Notes: generated by a model not told the origin, from the sequence alone. A DNA stretch of 64,000 nucleotides from Cristatella mucedo (GCA_009760855.2 WPIO01000026.1:2541001-2605000); one strand, 5' to 3'. Counted from the first letter of the stretch, positions 1 to 13,685 are shown. Made by a program: numbers and translations.

Positions 1-994
1 TGAGTTCGATGTAAGAAGAGCTCCAGCGAAACACCTGCTATAGTGGCGAGTGGCTAAGCTAATGCCCCCAGCCATTGCAGCCTACTAGAAGCGACTCTTG
101 TCTTAAGATGCGGCATACTATTGTCACTGCTGCTCTGTCGGAGCAGTCCCGTAACCAATTAGCAAGACAGTGGCGGCCCTATCGCTCAGCCGGCGCGAAT
201 CAAAATGGCGGCTCCGAACGCGGTTCTCCTTTAGGAGAAGCCATTCGGGATTGAAGTCGCTCTTTTGCGTTCTACTGTAGCTGACGACGACGAGGCCGCA
301 GCACGAAGGCCATTGCTATTGTGCGGGTGTGCGGCAGAAGGCTGTGGCGACAGCCGCTAGCTGCTACTCATGGGGAGCAGTAAAATACGCGTATATAGCA
401 GGAGATATTCGCAGCCCCGTTATCCGAGCCGAGGCTGCCGAGCGGCATTGGGTACATATGGAGATCCTCGGCAGCTGACTTTGTGTATATGCATCTATAC
501 ACAAATAAATAAATGAATATATATATATACATATATTTAAACCGAAATTATATATGTACCTATACATGTAACTCCTACTTAACCATGAGCCTGGCGTATC
601 GGAGAAGTGACATTGCTCAGCGCGCCTGCCGGACTTCTAATCTGACGTAATCTGACCGCAAACAGGAGACTTTGGACTGACAGTGGCCGCCAATGAACGA
701 GAACCTCGGACGTTGGCAACCTTTAGCACGTACGCCGCGCTCGAGATTAAGCGCTCGGCTGATGGCGAGCGAGGAGATGGCGGCCGATGGCAACCAATGG
801 CGCTAGATGACCTGGCCGAGGAAGGTCTGGCAAGCGAACGTGCGACCGTAGAGTAGAAAGGGGTAGGGGCCGCTCGTCGCGCCGCCTCTCAGTGAAAAGG
901 CTGGTCGAATCTTAGGCCGCCGCTTAACCTAGCCGAAGTGCTTAGCGGGGGCAAAGAACGCGTATTGCAATAGCAAGCTAATGCAACGTCGTGT

Positions 995-1275
995 ATCTCC
1001 GTCTGTAACTCCACAAAGTCATAAAGACTATGTGTGGGTGTTACGCAGGAGAGTTTTGTATAGCGCACTCACAGCCTAAGCGGCTTTCGGTGCGCATTCG
1101 GTAGCCAACAGACTTCGTCTCACGCAACGAAGGGAAAGTGGGAAGCATAGCAGAGTCAGGCGAGCAGCTGAGGTAGTGAGTAGCGTGGAAGTAGCAGCTC
1201 AGGACCGCTGAAAAAGATGTGCCATAGTCGGCAGCAGGAGAGCAGTTGTCGTTGCGTAAGAAGCTGTGAATTCTG
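995..1275 (-). mobile_element. LINE 3' end, family B
   Basis: Minus-strand 3' end of a CR1/L2-like LINE. It shares long stretches with copies at 59.0, 61.3 and 36.3 kb. It contains a short stem (GCGCAC...GTGCGC) and, on the minus strand, degenerate reverse-transcriptase C-terminal sequence (AADYGTSFSAVLSCYF). Confidence 0.6.
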
Positions 1276-1300
1276 TGCAATAACGCCAGCGATCCGAGGC

Positions 1301-1331
1301 GTTGTTGGTGGTGGTGGTGGTGGGGGGAGGG
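1301..1331 (+). repeat. (GGT)n / G-run tract
   Basis: Short run of TGG repeats passing into G-runs; low complexity. Confidence 0.6.
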
Positions 1332-1507
1332 TCCTGTGAAATGAGATCTTCTTAACGATCCGACGTCGGGCGTCTCGGCTTATGCCGCGACCAGCAGGCG
1401 CATGCTGACTGCGCAGCTCGACTGCAGCTCGACTGCTGCACAGTCAGCATCAGCTCGCTCGGACGGCCGAGTGCGGCCGGTGCGGCTTGGTCATTTTGGC
1501 GGAGGCC

Positions 1508-1508
1508 G

Positions 1509-1565
<57 letters not shown>

Positions 1566-1607
1566 TGTATATATATACGTATATATATATATATATATAT
1601 ATATATT
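1508..1607. repeat. (AT)n microsatellite
   Basis: About 100 bp of nearly pure AT dinucleotides with a few G/C interruptions. It abuts a short minus-strand copy of the L2/SINE 3' tail (GCGCCGTAAGAGAACTTAAT, at about 1618-1637), so the tract may have grown from a retroposon tail. Confidence 0.9.
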
Positions 1608-2326
1608 CATTTGCACAGCGCCGTAAGAGAACTTAATCTGGCGAGCACCTGACCCACGGGCAGTGGTGACGAAGCAAGAAGCGAGCAGCGCTTAGCTTAC
1701 AGTGCGAGCAAAGCCTTCGCGCGCACGCCGTCGGTAGGATGGCAGGGTTAAACGGCGAGAGGTTAGATGGTTAGGGTCAATGGTGAGAGGTCAACAGGCC
1801 GGCACCCTCGAACCGTGCCTCGCAACGCGTGAACTAACCTCTTTGAGCAGACGAGTTTAGCTGAATGCCACATAGAATTGCGGACCCTTGATCCGACTAT
1901 TGCGCGCGGTCGTCCTCGATTTTTCGCTTATTTGTCTAGGTCGCATACGCCGACCGGATATAAGTCATATGCTGTATTGCGGTGAGCATTGGCTTGAATT
2001 TGGCTTCGCGGGTCGCCGAAGAGAAACCCTCGCCGCAGACGCAATCGTCGGCCCGTTAGACAGCTAGGAGCCAAGGCAACAGAGCAGGGGCTGATAGGCT
2101 GGGCAGCAGCAGCAGCAGGAGGGGGGGTCTGAAATAAAAGAGGGGGCTAAAGTTTCTCATCTTTACTGAGATAAGAACTTAGCAGCCCAGCAGCTGCCCA
2201 AAGCTGGAATGCCTCGTGGAATATCGGCGGAGAGTCGTGAATGCTTAACTTTATAGACGTGCTTCCGGTGCGTTGAGAAACAGTAACCTCAATAATCGTT
2301 GGCCCCTCAGCGTCATAAAAAGGTAG

Positions 2327-2490
2327 GCTGATTTACTAGTCTTAATTTATGTAGCGGTAGAAGTGCCTTCGCGTCTTTTACAGCCGCTTACAGTGGTCAA
2401 TAAAGAATCGATCTTTGCAGGACTCGAGCCCATGAGCCAGGTCATGAAAAGTATCTTGGCCTTAGGTTAAAACCCAGGGCCAAGGTGCTC
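2327..2490 (-). mobile_element. tRNA-derived SINE (family 1), degenerate
   Basis: On the minus strand it has a tRNA-like head with a B-box relative (GGGCTCGAGTCC) followed by the family body (AAGCGGCTGTAAAAG type). It matches the copies at 12.9, 15.8, 29.9, 47.5, 48.1 and 55.3 kb. Confidence 0.6.
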
Positions 2491-5269
2491 TATCTATTAT
2501 TGCGATTGACTCTTAAAGCGTACCAGTTCGACGCCTTCGTAGGAGAGCACTGTAGCAATGAAATGGGTGGCTGAACGATCAGTCGTACTTAGTGAGATTC
2601 TGTCGCATTCTATCAAAATAGGGATATGAAGTGTCATCGTCGATAGTTGAGCCTACCGCTCCTGAGAACTGATAGGTGAGAGTCACACATCAACATACAC
2701 TCATAACTTGACAATACTTGCACATCAACATGTGTTTAAATCTACGGTTCGAGAATACTGAAAAAACTGCTACCGCAAACGTTAGCCCTTCATAGGTAAG
2801 CTGCGCCTGGGTTAACATCAATGATACAATTGTCAAAGCGGACCGCTTCTTGTGCTCGGGAGATGTAGTATAACTTTGATATATTAAGCTTGCAGTGTAA
2901 AACATTACAGCATTCATTATTAAAGGGCAATTTTAAATTACTTGCACGGAGCTCACAGAGCCGCCAATTTCTTATTATCTGAATACGGTTCGCCTAAAGT
3001 GTCATAGGCCAGTCATACTAGTAGTGCCTTAATAGGTCGTAGGACCAAAAAGTCACTTTCACTCTGACGCCGTTTTAATCTCCAGTAATGATCAAGGTTC
3101 CGCCCTTTCTTGGGAAACTCGTGTCTACGTCTCAACTCGTGTCTACGCCTCTGGTCAGTATTATGTTAAAAAATGTATTCGCTCATGCATCATTCGGATT
3201 TATATTGGCGCTGATCCCCATGAAAGGATTCCGTAGTGCTACAATTGAAGAGGAGTATGTCATGTCGTCATAGAAGCCGACCTTCAAAGCGAGAGTCACT
3301 TCAACTATATTAGGTCAAACCGGTTAAGCATGTCCAGTCCTTTGGAAAGCCCAGATTAGCAACCCAGACGACCGCCACTAGCTTACGCGTTGGCTGGCAG
3401 CTGTGGACCGACCGCAAGACGCTCCGACAGGTCTACGTAGGGCTGGCTACAAGCTTATTGGGGTCTGCTCCGCTCACGGCATCGCGACCCCGACATCCAA
3501 GGATTGAGCTCGAGGTTCTTACCTCGGAAAGAATACGCTGCAGAAGAAATTGCGCTCGCGGCTCGCAATCGCCTTCAGGTCTGCGTACAAGCATCACGGC
3601 GTAACGGCGGCGGTCACCTGTGGCACAACAATGGAGATATAAATTTACGAATGCTGCATCGAGCATCAACTTCGACATTACGAGCTGTTAAGCTTAACTG
3701 AGCCATGCGCGGCGGCACTTTGCCCCAGTTAGATCGATACGTTTGAGCAGATCGCTCGAGCGGTAAGGTACCGCGATATAGATATAGATACACATAGAAG
3801 TGGATCTAACCATATACGCACGTATTGCTTCAGTCTTACATATTGACAAATGCTCCCGTTTTGATGCAGCTCCTGCGATTGGCCATTCGAAAACTGAGGC
3901 GATTATCGGGCGCTATGGGATTTCTCCGTATCCGGCTATCTCGTCCCTGTTACATATTGCAGTAGGGGAATGGGGACTCACATTGAGCGGCGTGGGGCTG
4001 CAGCTGTTAGCTTTGAACTCTTTTCACTTACGGTACATAGTCGACTGAGGGTACTAGCAGACTGATGCTGGTGAAGCAGTGCAGCTAGTTGTAAAGGAGA
4101 CAGGCCATGGCGGATCAGTTGGAGAATTTCGCTGATTATTCGCTGATCAGGCTATCGGAGCCACCGCAGCTCTTTCAGCTGAGGAAACGCAGGGATTTGT
4201 TGATCAGCTCTGCAGCCATTATATTCATAACCAGCTGCAGAGGCCTGCTGCCTTTTCCCGGTAGTTGAACTAAAATGGAATTGCTTCAGTTCGTCGTAGA
4301 CAGAACTAGAGAGCTAGTTAGCTAAATTTTTAGCAAGCCATCGTGGTAAACTGTCTCTAATCTTAGGAATCGGACGTGATGGCCAGCATTAAAGGCAGTC
4401 CTAATGAGACTTTCCAAATTTAAACGGCTATCAGAGGTTACGTAGATTCCGAGTAAATGATGACTGTCGCACAACAGCATCACCTATTATTAGAGCAAAG
4501 TCTCGGAAGTCCAGCACCACGCTTGGGGTGATCTAAGAGTCGGGGTTCGGTTCTACCATCTTTAATTTTTTAAAGGAAATGAGCCGACATTCAGGATTGA
4601 ATGTCCGAAAGCATGCATCGAGTTTAGTAGTAGCTGCAGCATATTCCGACGGTTTCAACGACCAAATACAGCGGGGTATCGTCAGCATAGAAGTGAATCC
4701 GACCTGAAGTGAACCAGAATCGATTTTCCCAGAGAAAACAGACTTTTACTTCGTCAGTGCTAGCCAATCAGAGATAACCGACTGAATCACCTGGCGCATC
4801 CCTTTTTGGTCAGCCACAGCCAGGGTTTGGCATGTGCTGTAAGTCTAGATGTTGAGGGCATAGCACGAGGTCTACACCTTTAATTCAAGATCCACTCGGA
4901 ATTTAGGCCTTTAAAAGAGTTATCTTGACTCATTTTATTTTTAAATGTTCACTTGGACAAAGTCCTTGAGCAATCTCAAATTATTTTAAATTAAAATAAT
5001 AAAAGCCTCCACTTGAAATTGAACCCAAACATGCACGTCAAGGGCAAGCCGCTGTAGTGGCATTTCTAGACCCGCCTGAAAACAAGGTGGTCGTCCCTTT
5101 TTTCTCGAGAAAAGCCTAGAATGCGTGCATACGCACGAGCGGGCGAGTCGCCTTCCAGCGCGTACGAAATGGGAGGGTAGTAGATTGCCAACTGCTGTTC
5201 CATGCTGCATAGGTCGGGAAGGCGATAACTGAATAAATAAACAAAATAAATAAACGGTAGCCGACTCAG
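2491..5269. other. intergenic, no gene recognised
   Basis: Mixed-composition DNA. Open frames (for example 3800-4048 plus, 82 codons) show no motif or splice context. A minor GATATA repeat lies near 3774-3792. Confidence 0.5.
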
Positions 5270-8200
5270 ACCCCTCGCGTCTGCTGCCGCCGGAAGTTGC
5301 CTGCCCGAGCGGCTTGGGCGGCGCGCACCGAAATCGCCAGGGGGAGGGGCACGGCCCAGAGGGTGGCGGCGGCGGCCAGTAGCATCCGCGCGCGACTCGC
5401 TGCTACCACTGTTTGCAGCCTTCGGGCTGTCGTTCAGCAATACCTGCGTCGGACCCGATGCGTTGTCTAGCGATTCCTTAGGCGGATGATTCCATAGCCA
5501 GCGAGCCCCAAAGAGACCGCAATTGTTCAGCATCGTTGTACGTCCGGTGGCTCCCCACCGCTGGCAGAGACAAGCCGCGATGCTGCGCGTCAGTTCGCGT
5601 CGTTAGGCGGCGCCTCCCTCGGGCGACCCTCCCGCCCTACAAAAGGAAAAGCTAGCCTCTCTTCTGGAAGCAGACTTTAATTCTGCTCGCCGATCAAGTG
5701 CATGAACCGGATGAACTCTTTCGGCTAACACCCTGTGGAAAATGGTCGCATCTCGTCTCGGTAGCGTCTGAATATCCGCACCATGCGGGGGGGGGGGGAG
5801 GGGTGGCCAGCAGCAATTACCGTCGGAAAAGCCCGAAAACTGCTTCCGAATGCTGCCGCCAAAAGCTGCTCCCGGAGAAGAGAAATAGGGCTATAGTCTA
5901 GCTCCTTATGGAAAGCAAATCGGCACGCTCTCGAATTAGGGCCTTGAGTTAGTAGCTCGAACTGCTGCATTTGCCCGGCCCCGCCCTTACAGCCGGACCC
6001 GTTGCTAGAGCCTTCGGTTGCCATTCCCCGCCACGCCCTTTGGGACTCGGCCTGCTGCTAGGGGCCGTACCCGAGCCTGCTGCTGCTGCTGGCCCCACGG
6101 CTCTGCCTGCCCTCGCTGTTGCGATCTTTGCTGCGGACTAATCTCGGACAGGCTTTCCGTTCTAACGAATGGGCGTCGGCCCCGAGCAAGCCGACAGCGA
6201 CACCGCTTGAGTGGGCGGAGCTATAGCGGCGGTACCTACGTGACCGGAGGCTGCGCGCCTGCCCAATCGGGGAGGGGGAGGGGGAAGGGCGGGGGGGCGG
6301 GGGTGTCGCACGCTCTGAAACTCGGTCAGCCGTGTCTGCTGTGTTCCGGAGGCTATGCCTCGGCTTCTCCCATCGATTCGTGCGAATCTGTCTTTGACCT
6401 ACGGCTCGGACGCCTCCGCTAGCGTACGAGAGAGCGCCCGCTAGCTTCTAGCCGCGTTCGAGTAGCAGCAGCGCCCCGCCTCGCGCCGCGTCGAGTAGTG
6501 CCTGCTGCTGGTTCCGTTGGGAGGCCACGATGCGAGCGTCACGGCACTCTGAAGCCGCCTCCGACAGCACGGCGGCTGCAGCAGCAGCTGCGCGACGGAC
6601 GGGCGAGCTTCGCGTGTTGGGGGCGTGCTTTCGTGCGTGAACGTGTGCGTGCGTGTGTGCGAGCTTACGGCGAAGTGGAAATCTTGACGTGCTTCCTTTA
6701 CAGCATACATGTAAAGAGCCAGAAAGACATTCGTTTCACCAACGGTTTCTATATAAATTTATTATTTTTGTTATTATTCGTCAGCGCGATCGCAAGTCGG
6801 TCCGCGGCCACTACGCCGACGCCACCGCCGCGCCTTTGGGCGGCTGCCGCGGCGGCTAATTCGGGAGAGAGTCGCAGCGAAAGAATGAAGTCAAACTTGC
6901 GGCGGGCGACCGACTTTGTGCGTCGCGGTGCATTTCCGCCCGGATCTCGACGGGGAGGGGCCACGGAGCCGCACCGCGGTGGCGCCCTGCGCGCCCTCGC
7001 GCCCGCCGATCGAGGCGAATTTCGCGGCGGCGGCGATTGCGAGCGGCGGCGGCGAACCGACGCAAAGTGCAACCCTTCATGCCATGCGCTGGCGCTCGCA
7101 CGCGGCGCTCGCGTGCTCGTTCGCTCGCTCGTGGCTGCGGTGCCGCGCTTCGACGAACTCGTCCTCGTGACTGGACTGCGCTGGGTCGACGGCACCCCGA
7201 GTGAGACAGAGGTGAGCGAGCGGCCCGCCGCGCACCGCCGACGCCGTCCCCCCCCCCCCCCCCGCTCGCCTTTTCCGGTGGCCGCCGATTGCGGCAAAAC
7301 GGTCGGTGACGGCTCGGCTTAGGTAAGCTCGAGCGGGCGAGGCAGACACCGCTAAGCCCGCAGCCGGATTTAAACGGCATTAGGCACCTCGCGCGCCGCC
7401 GGTTGATCGCCACCGCCTCGCTTGCGTAGCGGAACGATTTAACGGCAGGTGGGGAGTCTCGTTCTGTTGAGCAGGGCGTCCCGCGCGCAGTGCGCCCTCC
7501 CTCCCTTCCCTCACCGCACGACGCCGTCGCTGGCGGGCCGCGACTCCGGCGAGACAGCGAGCAGCAGCGCGGCGAGCACGCCGGAGCGACGGCGGGCGTA
7601 CTTCCGGAATGTGGCCGGTCGGCGCCCGCGCCGCGAATAGCCGGAGGCCCGGGCGCCGATTGCTGCAGTGGCTGCCGGCTTCTCCGTTCGCTGGGTCGCG
7701 GCGGTAGCTGGCGATCGCGACCCGCGCACCGCCGCTGCCGAAAAACAACAATAGAGGAACAAAAAGCTTAACCGCTCGCTTTCCGGAGCAAATGGAAGTA
7801 GGTCAAACCCGATAGGGCGGCGGGACCGACATTACGCGCGTTACTGCACTTTCGCTTTGAGAGCGGCCGCCGCGCTACCGTTGCGCTAGGCGCGGTGGAT
7901 TCACCAACGCTTCGCGCGTACTTCTGCGAAGGCGCCGGGCCGCTGCCGCCGCAGTGGGTGCTTGCCGCCGCAGCAGCCGCTGCCTGCCGACGCAACCGCC
8001 CGCAGGAGACCGCCCTTAGCCGGATTAAAAGGGCCCCGCGCGGGTGCGTCTGGTAACAGTTCGATTTAACGACTCGAGTCGCGCGCCGGCTGCCGTCATT
8101 ATCGGGTTTAGCCAGTAGTTTGTGGCGCCTCGCTCGCACCGCTGTGCGAGCGAGTGCGGCGGTGCGAGCGAGGCCGCAGTCCTGAGGGGCGTGTCATCTC

Positions 8201-9450
8201 AGGGGTGTGCGAGCTGGCTAGCTACTTCGCGAGCGGGGTCGCGTGCCGGCCAACGGCAGGGTGCAGCGGCACTCGGAATCGAGAGCGGAATCGGAAACGA
8301 TTAATCTAAATGACTGGCGTCTAGATCCGGTATGCGCACACCTGTTTACTCGAGGAGCAGCGGCCGGCCCACACCGCACGCGTTAGCCAGCCTCCGCGCG
8401 CACGGCCGGGGTTGTTCAGTGAGATAGATGGCCAACCGGTGGGTCGCGCACACGCGGCGGCCCTCTCTGTGGCTAGCTGCCCAGCGGCAACGGCATCGCC
8501 GTACGACGCCGCGGATGCCCGTCCGGGTTTGCAGCTCGCTTTAGGCGCTTCAGTGGAGGAGACGGTAGCGCGATGGCGCGTGCGGGCGCACGAGTGCAGC
8601 CGCGGCGAAGCGCGCGCGCGCCGCGATTGAGTGGGGGTGGGAGGTCACACCGCCGGCTCGGTGGCGTCAGGCTGTGACGTAAGCACTGCCGGGCGATGAT
8701 TCGCACGCTATGTTTAGGTAGGTGAGTGCGGCTGGCGCGGTTCGCTGTGTTGGCTGTCGTCGCAAGGGTATGTCGCCTGGCTTTTTGCGACGCTCGCCGT
8801 TCGTTCGTCGGTCGGTGCGTCGCTCGCGCGGAGCGCTTCCTCTCGCGGTCAGCTTGAGCAGTGGGCGGCGGTGGCGGATTCGCCGCTCCTGCTCTTCGGG
8901 CGCGAAGTACGACCACATGCGCGAGCGGCGGCGGCGGATGCGCGGGCTTCAAAGCCGCCGCTCGTTCCCGCCGCCGCTCGGCGGCGGCCGGGCACCGCTG
9001 TCGCTCGCCGCGACCCCGTCCCTCTTGTCGCAGGCTGCGACCTCCTGAGGTGGCCGCCACGGCGCTGCGCCGCCGACGCACGGCGCTCGCCGCGTCTCCC
9101 ACGCGTCCGCCGCGCTCAGCTGCCTACTGGTTAGAGGGTGGGAATTGAGGGCTGCCGGGGATGGCGCCGCAGACGTGAGCAGGCGTGCCGTATCGCACGC
9201 GTGTGTGCGTTGAATGCTGTGTGAGCGCTTGTTTCTGTACGTGCGTGCAGCGGTAGGGGTTGTGCAGTTGAGCCCAACCCCCAAGTCGCCGTCAGAAGTA
9301 GCCGAAACCCCAGTCGCTCGTCGATTGCCAGAAGTAGCACAACCGGTGGATTTGGGTGGAGCACTGGGCTGGGTTTTCCCGGCTGGCGCAGCCGTAGTAA
9401 TACTGACTACTTGCCGCAGCAAGGGGAGGAGATAGTTTGCTTCCACCTCA
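5270..9450. promoter_or_regulatory. CpG-rich block, candidate promoter/first-exon region
   Basis: About 4 kb of strongly GC-rich, CpG-dense DNA, in sharp contrast with its flanks. It lies 5-9 kb upstream of the receptor's first recognised exon. Possible splice donors on the plus strand include GTGAGC at 7210 and GTAAGC at 7322. Long open frames on both strands are Arg/Ala/Pro/Gly-rich and match no family I know, so I read them as composition. A role as promoter of the receptor is inference from position. Confidence 0.45.
6268..6306 (+). other. G-run cluster (G-quadruplex candidate)
   Basis: Six or more runs of 3-7 G separated by single A or C bases, inside the CpG-rich block. It meets the usual G4 pattern on the plus strand. 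Confidence 0.6.
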
Positions 9451-11604
9451 GTATTGGCAGGGGGAGGATAGAGCGATCGTACGAATGTATTGCCGGCATA
9501 CCAGCAGCTCGTGGTCTCTGGCTTAACCTTTGCTGCCACCTGCTGACTGACTGCTCTCCCCACATTCTTCAAAGGCCAGCAACGATGAGAGAAAACCGTT
9601 GACGAGACACTCGAGGTGGCTTTGCCGACAGTCGCCTTTAGATCGTCATTGTCTTGTTTCGGCCGGATCTCCAAGAATCACGAATCATAGCGATTCAGGA
9701 AAGTATGCCTCCGGTAGGGCTGTGGAATTTTGGATTTAAGCCTAAGATTTCATAATCATTCTAGAGCGTGCAAGCTGCGGCTTGCATGCACTGACATATT
9801 TTCCCGATTTTAGTAGGGCACCTCGCCAGCCGCGTTTTTCCTAGCCATTTCTTGCCGCCCCCCAACTAGCATTTAGGTGCATGGAGAGGGTGATCGGTCC
9901 TGGTGACCTCGTTCGAGTGTTTCCTGAGTGCAGTGCTTAGCAAAGTTAAAACGAGTGCGAGCTTGTGTGAGCTGCCTGCCCTATCGAGGTAAGGGGCTGC
10001 CACATATATGCTGGGTGTTCACTCGTCACTCATGGTCCTCTCGATGGGCCTGAAGCACGCAGCTCTTGTGGTATTTGCAGCCACCGATGAGAGGGTCCAG
10101 GGAGCATCGATGGCCACCGGCTAAGGAAGGTAGGCGAGGGAAAAATACGTAGCAAAATACACACGTCGGTGCGTGTGCGCGCGTGTGACGAGGGGAGAGA
10201 GTGGTGGTCATGCATTTTTACAATTAAAGGTGAAGGTGTCAAATAAAATGGGGCTCGGTTGACAGGAATACCAGTATGGATGCTGTTGATACAGTGTATT
10301 GTCCTGTTTTGTCTAGCTCGTACAGCTCCCTACGTGGCGACACAGCTGCAAGCATCCAGTGGGTGCAGATGTACTAGCGATATTTGCTCACTCGGAATGG
10401 TGACAGCAGCAGTATCTCTTTTACTGCCTTCTTCTCCTATTCCTGTGACGTATGAATTTCCGAAAAGCTGTGATCAGAGCAAATTCGAATGCTACACTGG
10501 CATGGCAACTGCTGCAATTAGTGGCAGCAGCTTTTAGTAGTTTGTGTTAATGGTTGTGTCACATGCGATCCTGTCTCCCCCTCCCCCAGCGCTCGTATAG
10601 AGCTGGTAGCGTTTTGTGTCAGCTCAGTTCATGAGGAATCTCGCCTTCTCATTGACATGCAGAAAACCAGCCGGTGGGCAATAAAAGGGCATCGGCATGG
10701 CCAGTAGGCTCGTCGAACCTTGGTGGGGAATCGTCAGGACTTTTTTTCGAATTTCAGCTAAAACTTCTTCTGGAGGCTTGACATGAAAGGTCGAGGACAG
10801 TTCCTCGAAGAAATCATTTCAGAAATGTTCTTGGGCTACTTTAAACACGTTAGTGGAACTTCTACAAATTTATTTTAGCTATTGATTTTAGCTATTAATT
10901 TAAACAAAAACGTTATGGAAGCTAGCTCCGTGCTGAAGCTGTGCAAGCCGGAAGCCACTTCCAACAATTAAAGGATTCGTACCCCTATTCAGAGAACCAG
11001 AGACTGCAAGCAGAAGGCTCCCCCCCCATAATGGGCCCTTCTCAGCACCCCGAAGCTATCAGTTCTGTGTAGAAACCGTGCCCTGGCTCACTTTCTAGCC
11101 TAACCTAAAAAAAGTGTGGTTGCCTCTTCCTGTGAAGCAACTCAAAACTGTGTTGCCGATAAACTCGTAGATCATGCTATGCACTAACCTCGATTACTAA
11201 ATCCTCGAGACTCGCATCGCCCTCGCTGCAATCCTGAAGACCACATTGGTAGGTTTGCTGGGCTGTCTAGAGAAAGGCATCTAAAGGCTCGACAGATAGT
11301 GCTCGGCCTCACTTTGCTTTGCTGCTAGAGCAACCAGAAATGATCTAGCTGAGTGCTATCATTCTTAGGCGACTTGCCAGCAACGGTAGCCTTTACTATA
11401 AGCAGACGTGCTTATGAACACACTCCGTTTGAAGAAGTGCCGATAACAAGGGCTTTTCCCACCCCCTCTATGGCCATACGAACGGTAGTACCGAGTTTTG
11501 AGGAAATCGGGCTATCCACGTGTGAAGAGTGCCGACCGGAAGTCATGTTTGGACCTGTCAAATAAGAGACTCGTACCGACATTCGTAGAGCTTGAAGCTA
11601 CTCC

Positions 11605-11648
11605 CTTTCACCAAGTCTGCCCTCCTTTCGCGGCAGACTTGGTGAAAG
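11605..11648. repeat. perfect inverted repeat (17-bp arms, 10-bp loop)
   Basis: CTTTCACCAAGTCTGCC is followed 10 bp later by its exact reverse complement. No terminator function is expected in a eukaryote; its role is unknown. Confidence 0.9.
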
Positions 11649-12911
11649 CCCAGTGTAAAGTCCATTTGGGACCGCATGAAGCTCGACTCAGAAGGAGCGC
11701 CCTTCCTGCCAGTGTAAAAAGGAGAAAGAAATCTGAAGCACGCATCGTGCGTCTTTCCTCGATCGGGCTGAGAAGCTCGGCAGGCCTCTTGAGACCTTTC
11801 TAGCCTATACCCATGAAAGATCACCGAAAGCCCCAACTTGGCTGTGGAAGGCAGGCTTGAGTGGCCACTGACCTATCAGTCCTTTCTTAATTTAAAGACA
11901 CTTTGCAACGATTATTATCAACCGAATGCTAGCCTAATCTTTAATTTATGTGGATTAAAGTGGCTCCCTTCCTTTTGGTCAGCAAAGGGTAGCAAATCAA
12001 TAGGGTCTTCCTTAAGTCTCTGTTCGAAATCAGAATCGCTGATTAGTACGGCTGAATAATGGCAGCCCCATCTGGAAAGTGAGCCTGAACGTGCAAGCTG
12101 GATGTGTGCCGAACGAACCAGCAGCCTTTTTGACCGGTCTAAAGAAAAGATGAGATTTGCCATGAAGAAGCACGCAAAGTCGCCCTGCCAAATGCTGGAA
12201 ACCGAACAAGCCTGTACAGCTGCACTGTAAGGCCTTGTAGTCGAACCTTGGAGCCCGGTAGCCACCTGGCAAGAGCTGCCTGACTACCAAGTGGGGCTAA
12301 GGGCAAAGCAAAAGCTTGGCAAAGAGGGTTTGGACGGCTGTAATTTGGTTGGGGCAGCCCAGCCCTGCCCCTCCATCAAGACCTATGTTGGGTTGGGGGG
12401 GGGCTTTGCCTGATTCCGAGTGCTTCTCACTGTGCCCTTGGTTGTTGTGAAGGGTAGCTCTGCAAGCTTGCAACGATTTTTAATTGCATTCATAGGCATT
12501 TGACTGCCTAGTACAACTACAGCCAAGAACTTGGAAAGAACGAATGAGACATACCGCTAGGCGGTATCTTCGAGCAAACCCTATGAGCTGTAAAAGCTCA
12601 CAGCAACTTACCACACCTCCGGCAGGCTGGCTACATGCCGAGGCCAAAGGCGATTCCGAAAGCCCGAGGTGACAGGTGAGCTGCCGGTTCTTGGTTGGCT
12701 AGCCTCATTGCAGCTTGGTCAATCGGCAAGAGAAACCAGCACTGACGGGTGCTGTACCAACCCTTATTGTTTTGCTGGGTGGGGTGGGGCTCACGTGCTT
12801 GCCATGTCGTCTCGCAGAAGGCATGGTAGATCGGCAATGAACTTCTACTGCAGCACCCCTGCATGGTTACATAGTATCTTTGGCCAGGTTGCTGATTTCT
12901 TTTTAAAAAAG

Positions 12912-13036
12912 CTTAGCTGATTTAACAGTGGCTGTCATCACTGCTTGCAGTGGGCGATAAAGAATCGCCCACCGAAGGACTCGAACCCGCGACCTGGGTG
13001 GTGAAGAGCGAGCACCTTACCTCATGGGCTAAGATC
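12912..13036 (-). mobile_element. tRNA-derived SINE (family 1)
   Basis: Minus-strand copy. B-box-like GGGTTCGAGTCC sits at about 12983 in complement, and the body reads CGATTCTTTATCGCCCACTG as in the other family-1 copies. Confidence 0.75.
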
Positions 13037-13607
13037 CTTTGCCATTTTAGCTGGGATGATCTTGCAGTCCTACTGAATGAAAACAAAAGTGCTCACCCTG
13101 AAAAACAAGCACATGTTTTCTGTGCAGCACAACACACTACTTCGGCTTTTCAGCCTGTGAAGTTGGAGCTAGCTAATTCAGCAAGTGCAGGCAGGCTGAT
13201 TGCTGGCGAGATGAGTTAGTTGCTTTGCATCTCTGTCTCGGACAAGCAAATGCCCTCATTTTGGCTCCATGTTAATCCTTTTCACAGTTTGATCGAGGCT
13301 GGCAGTTGCATTCCATCCAATGCTCGAGCAGGACGTCACGGTTCTTCGGTATATGTTTCGATGTAAGAGCAGCCATATGCAGGGTGCCCGTGAAAGATAT
13401 ACCGAGACCGGGTTGAAATTGGTAAAAGGGGTTAAAGGTTGAAAGGGCTGAAAAGGTTGAACAAGGTTGAAAGGGCTTAGTTTGGTAGCAGTCGGTTGCC
13501 ATTCGTCCTAAGTAGCTGCTATTCATCAGTAGATCCCCAGGTTGCAGGGTTGGTAACGTGCCGACAGCACATCTTGTGAAGGATTGGTGCTTCCATTGCA
13601 TGCAGCA

Positions 13608-13685
13608 GTTGTAAAGCACCTAGAAGGAAAGTGAGTTCTCTTAGGGAACTCTATCAAATGGATTATTATTATTATTATTATTATT
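13608..13685 (+). mobile_element. L2 3' tail fragment (plus strand)
   Basis: TGTAAAGCACCTAGAAGG, then AGTTCTCTTAGGG and ATTATTATT repeats. This is the same tail as the L2 family but in plus orientation, and it ends in (ATT)n. Confidence 0.7.

Noticed and set aside
6498-9674. Long open frames on both strands (for example 6498-7322 plus, 8473-9102 minus, 8949-9674 minus)
   Set aside because: They overlap one another on opposite strands in CpG-rich DNA where stop codons are rare. The products are Arg/Ala/Pro/Gly-rich with no domain.
13660-13685. CRISPR-like or regularly spaced repeats
   Set aside because: The ATT repeats here and at other L2 tails are simple LINE 3' microsatellites; no spacer structure, and the genome is animal.
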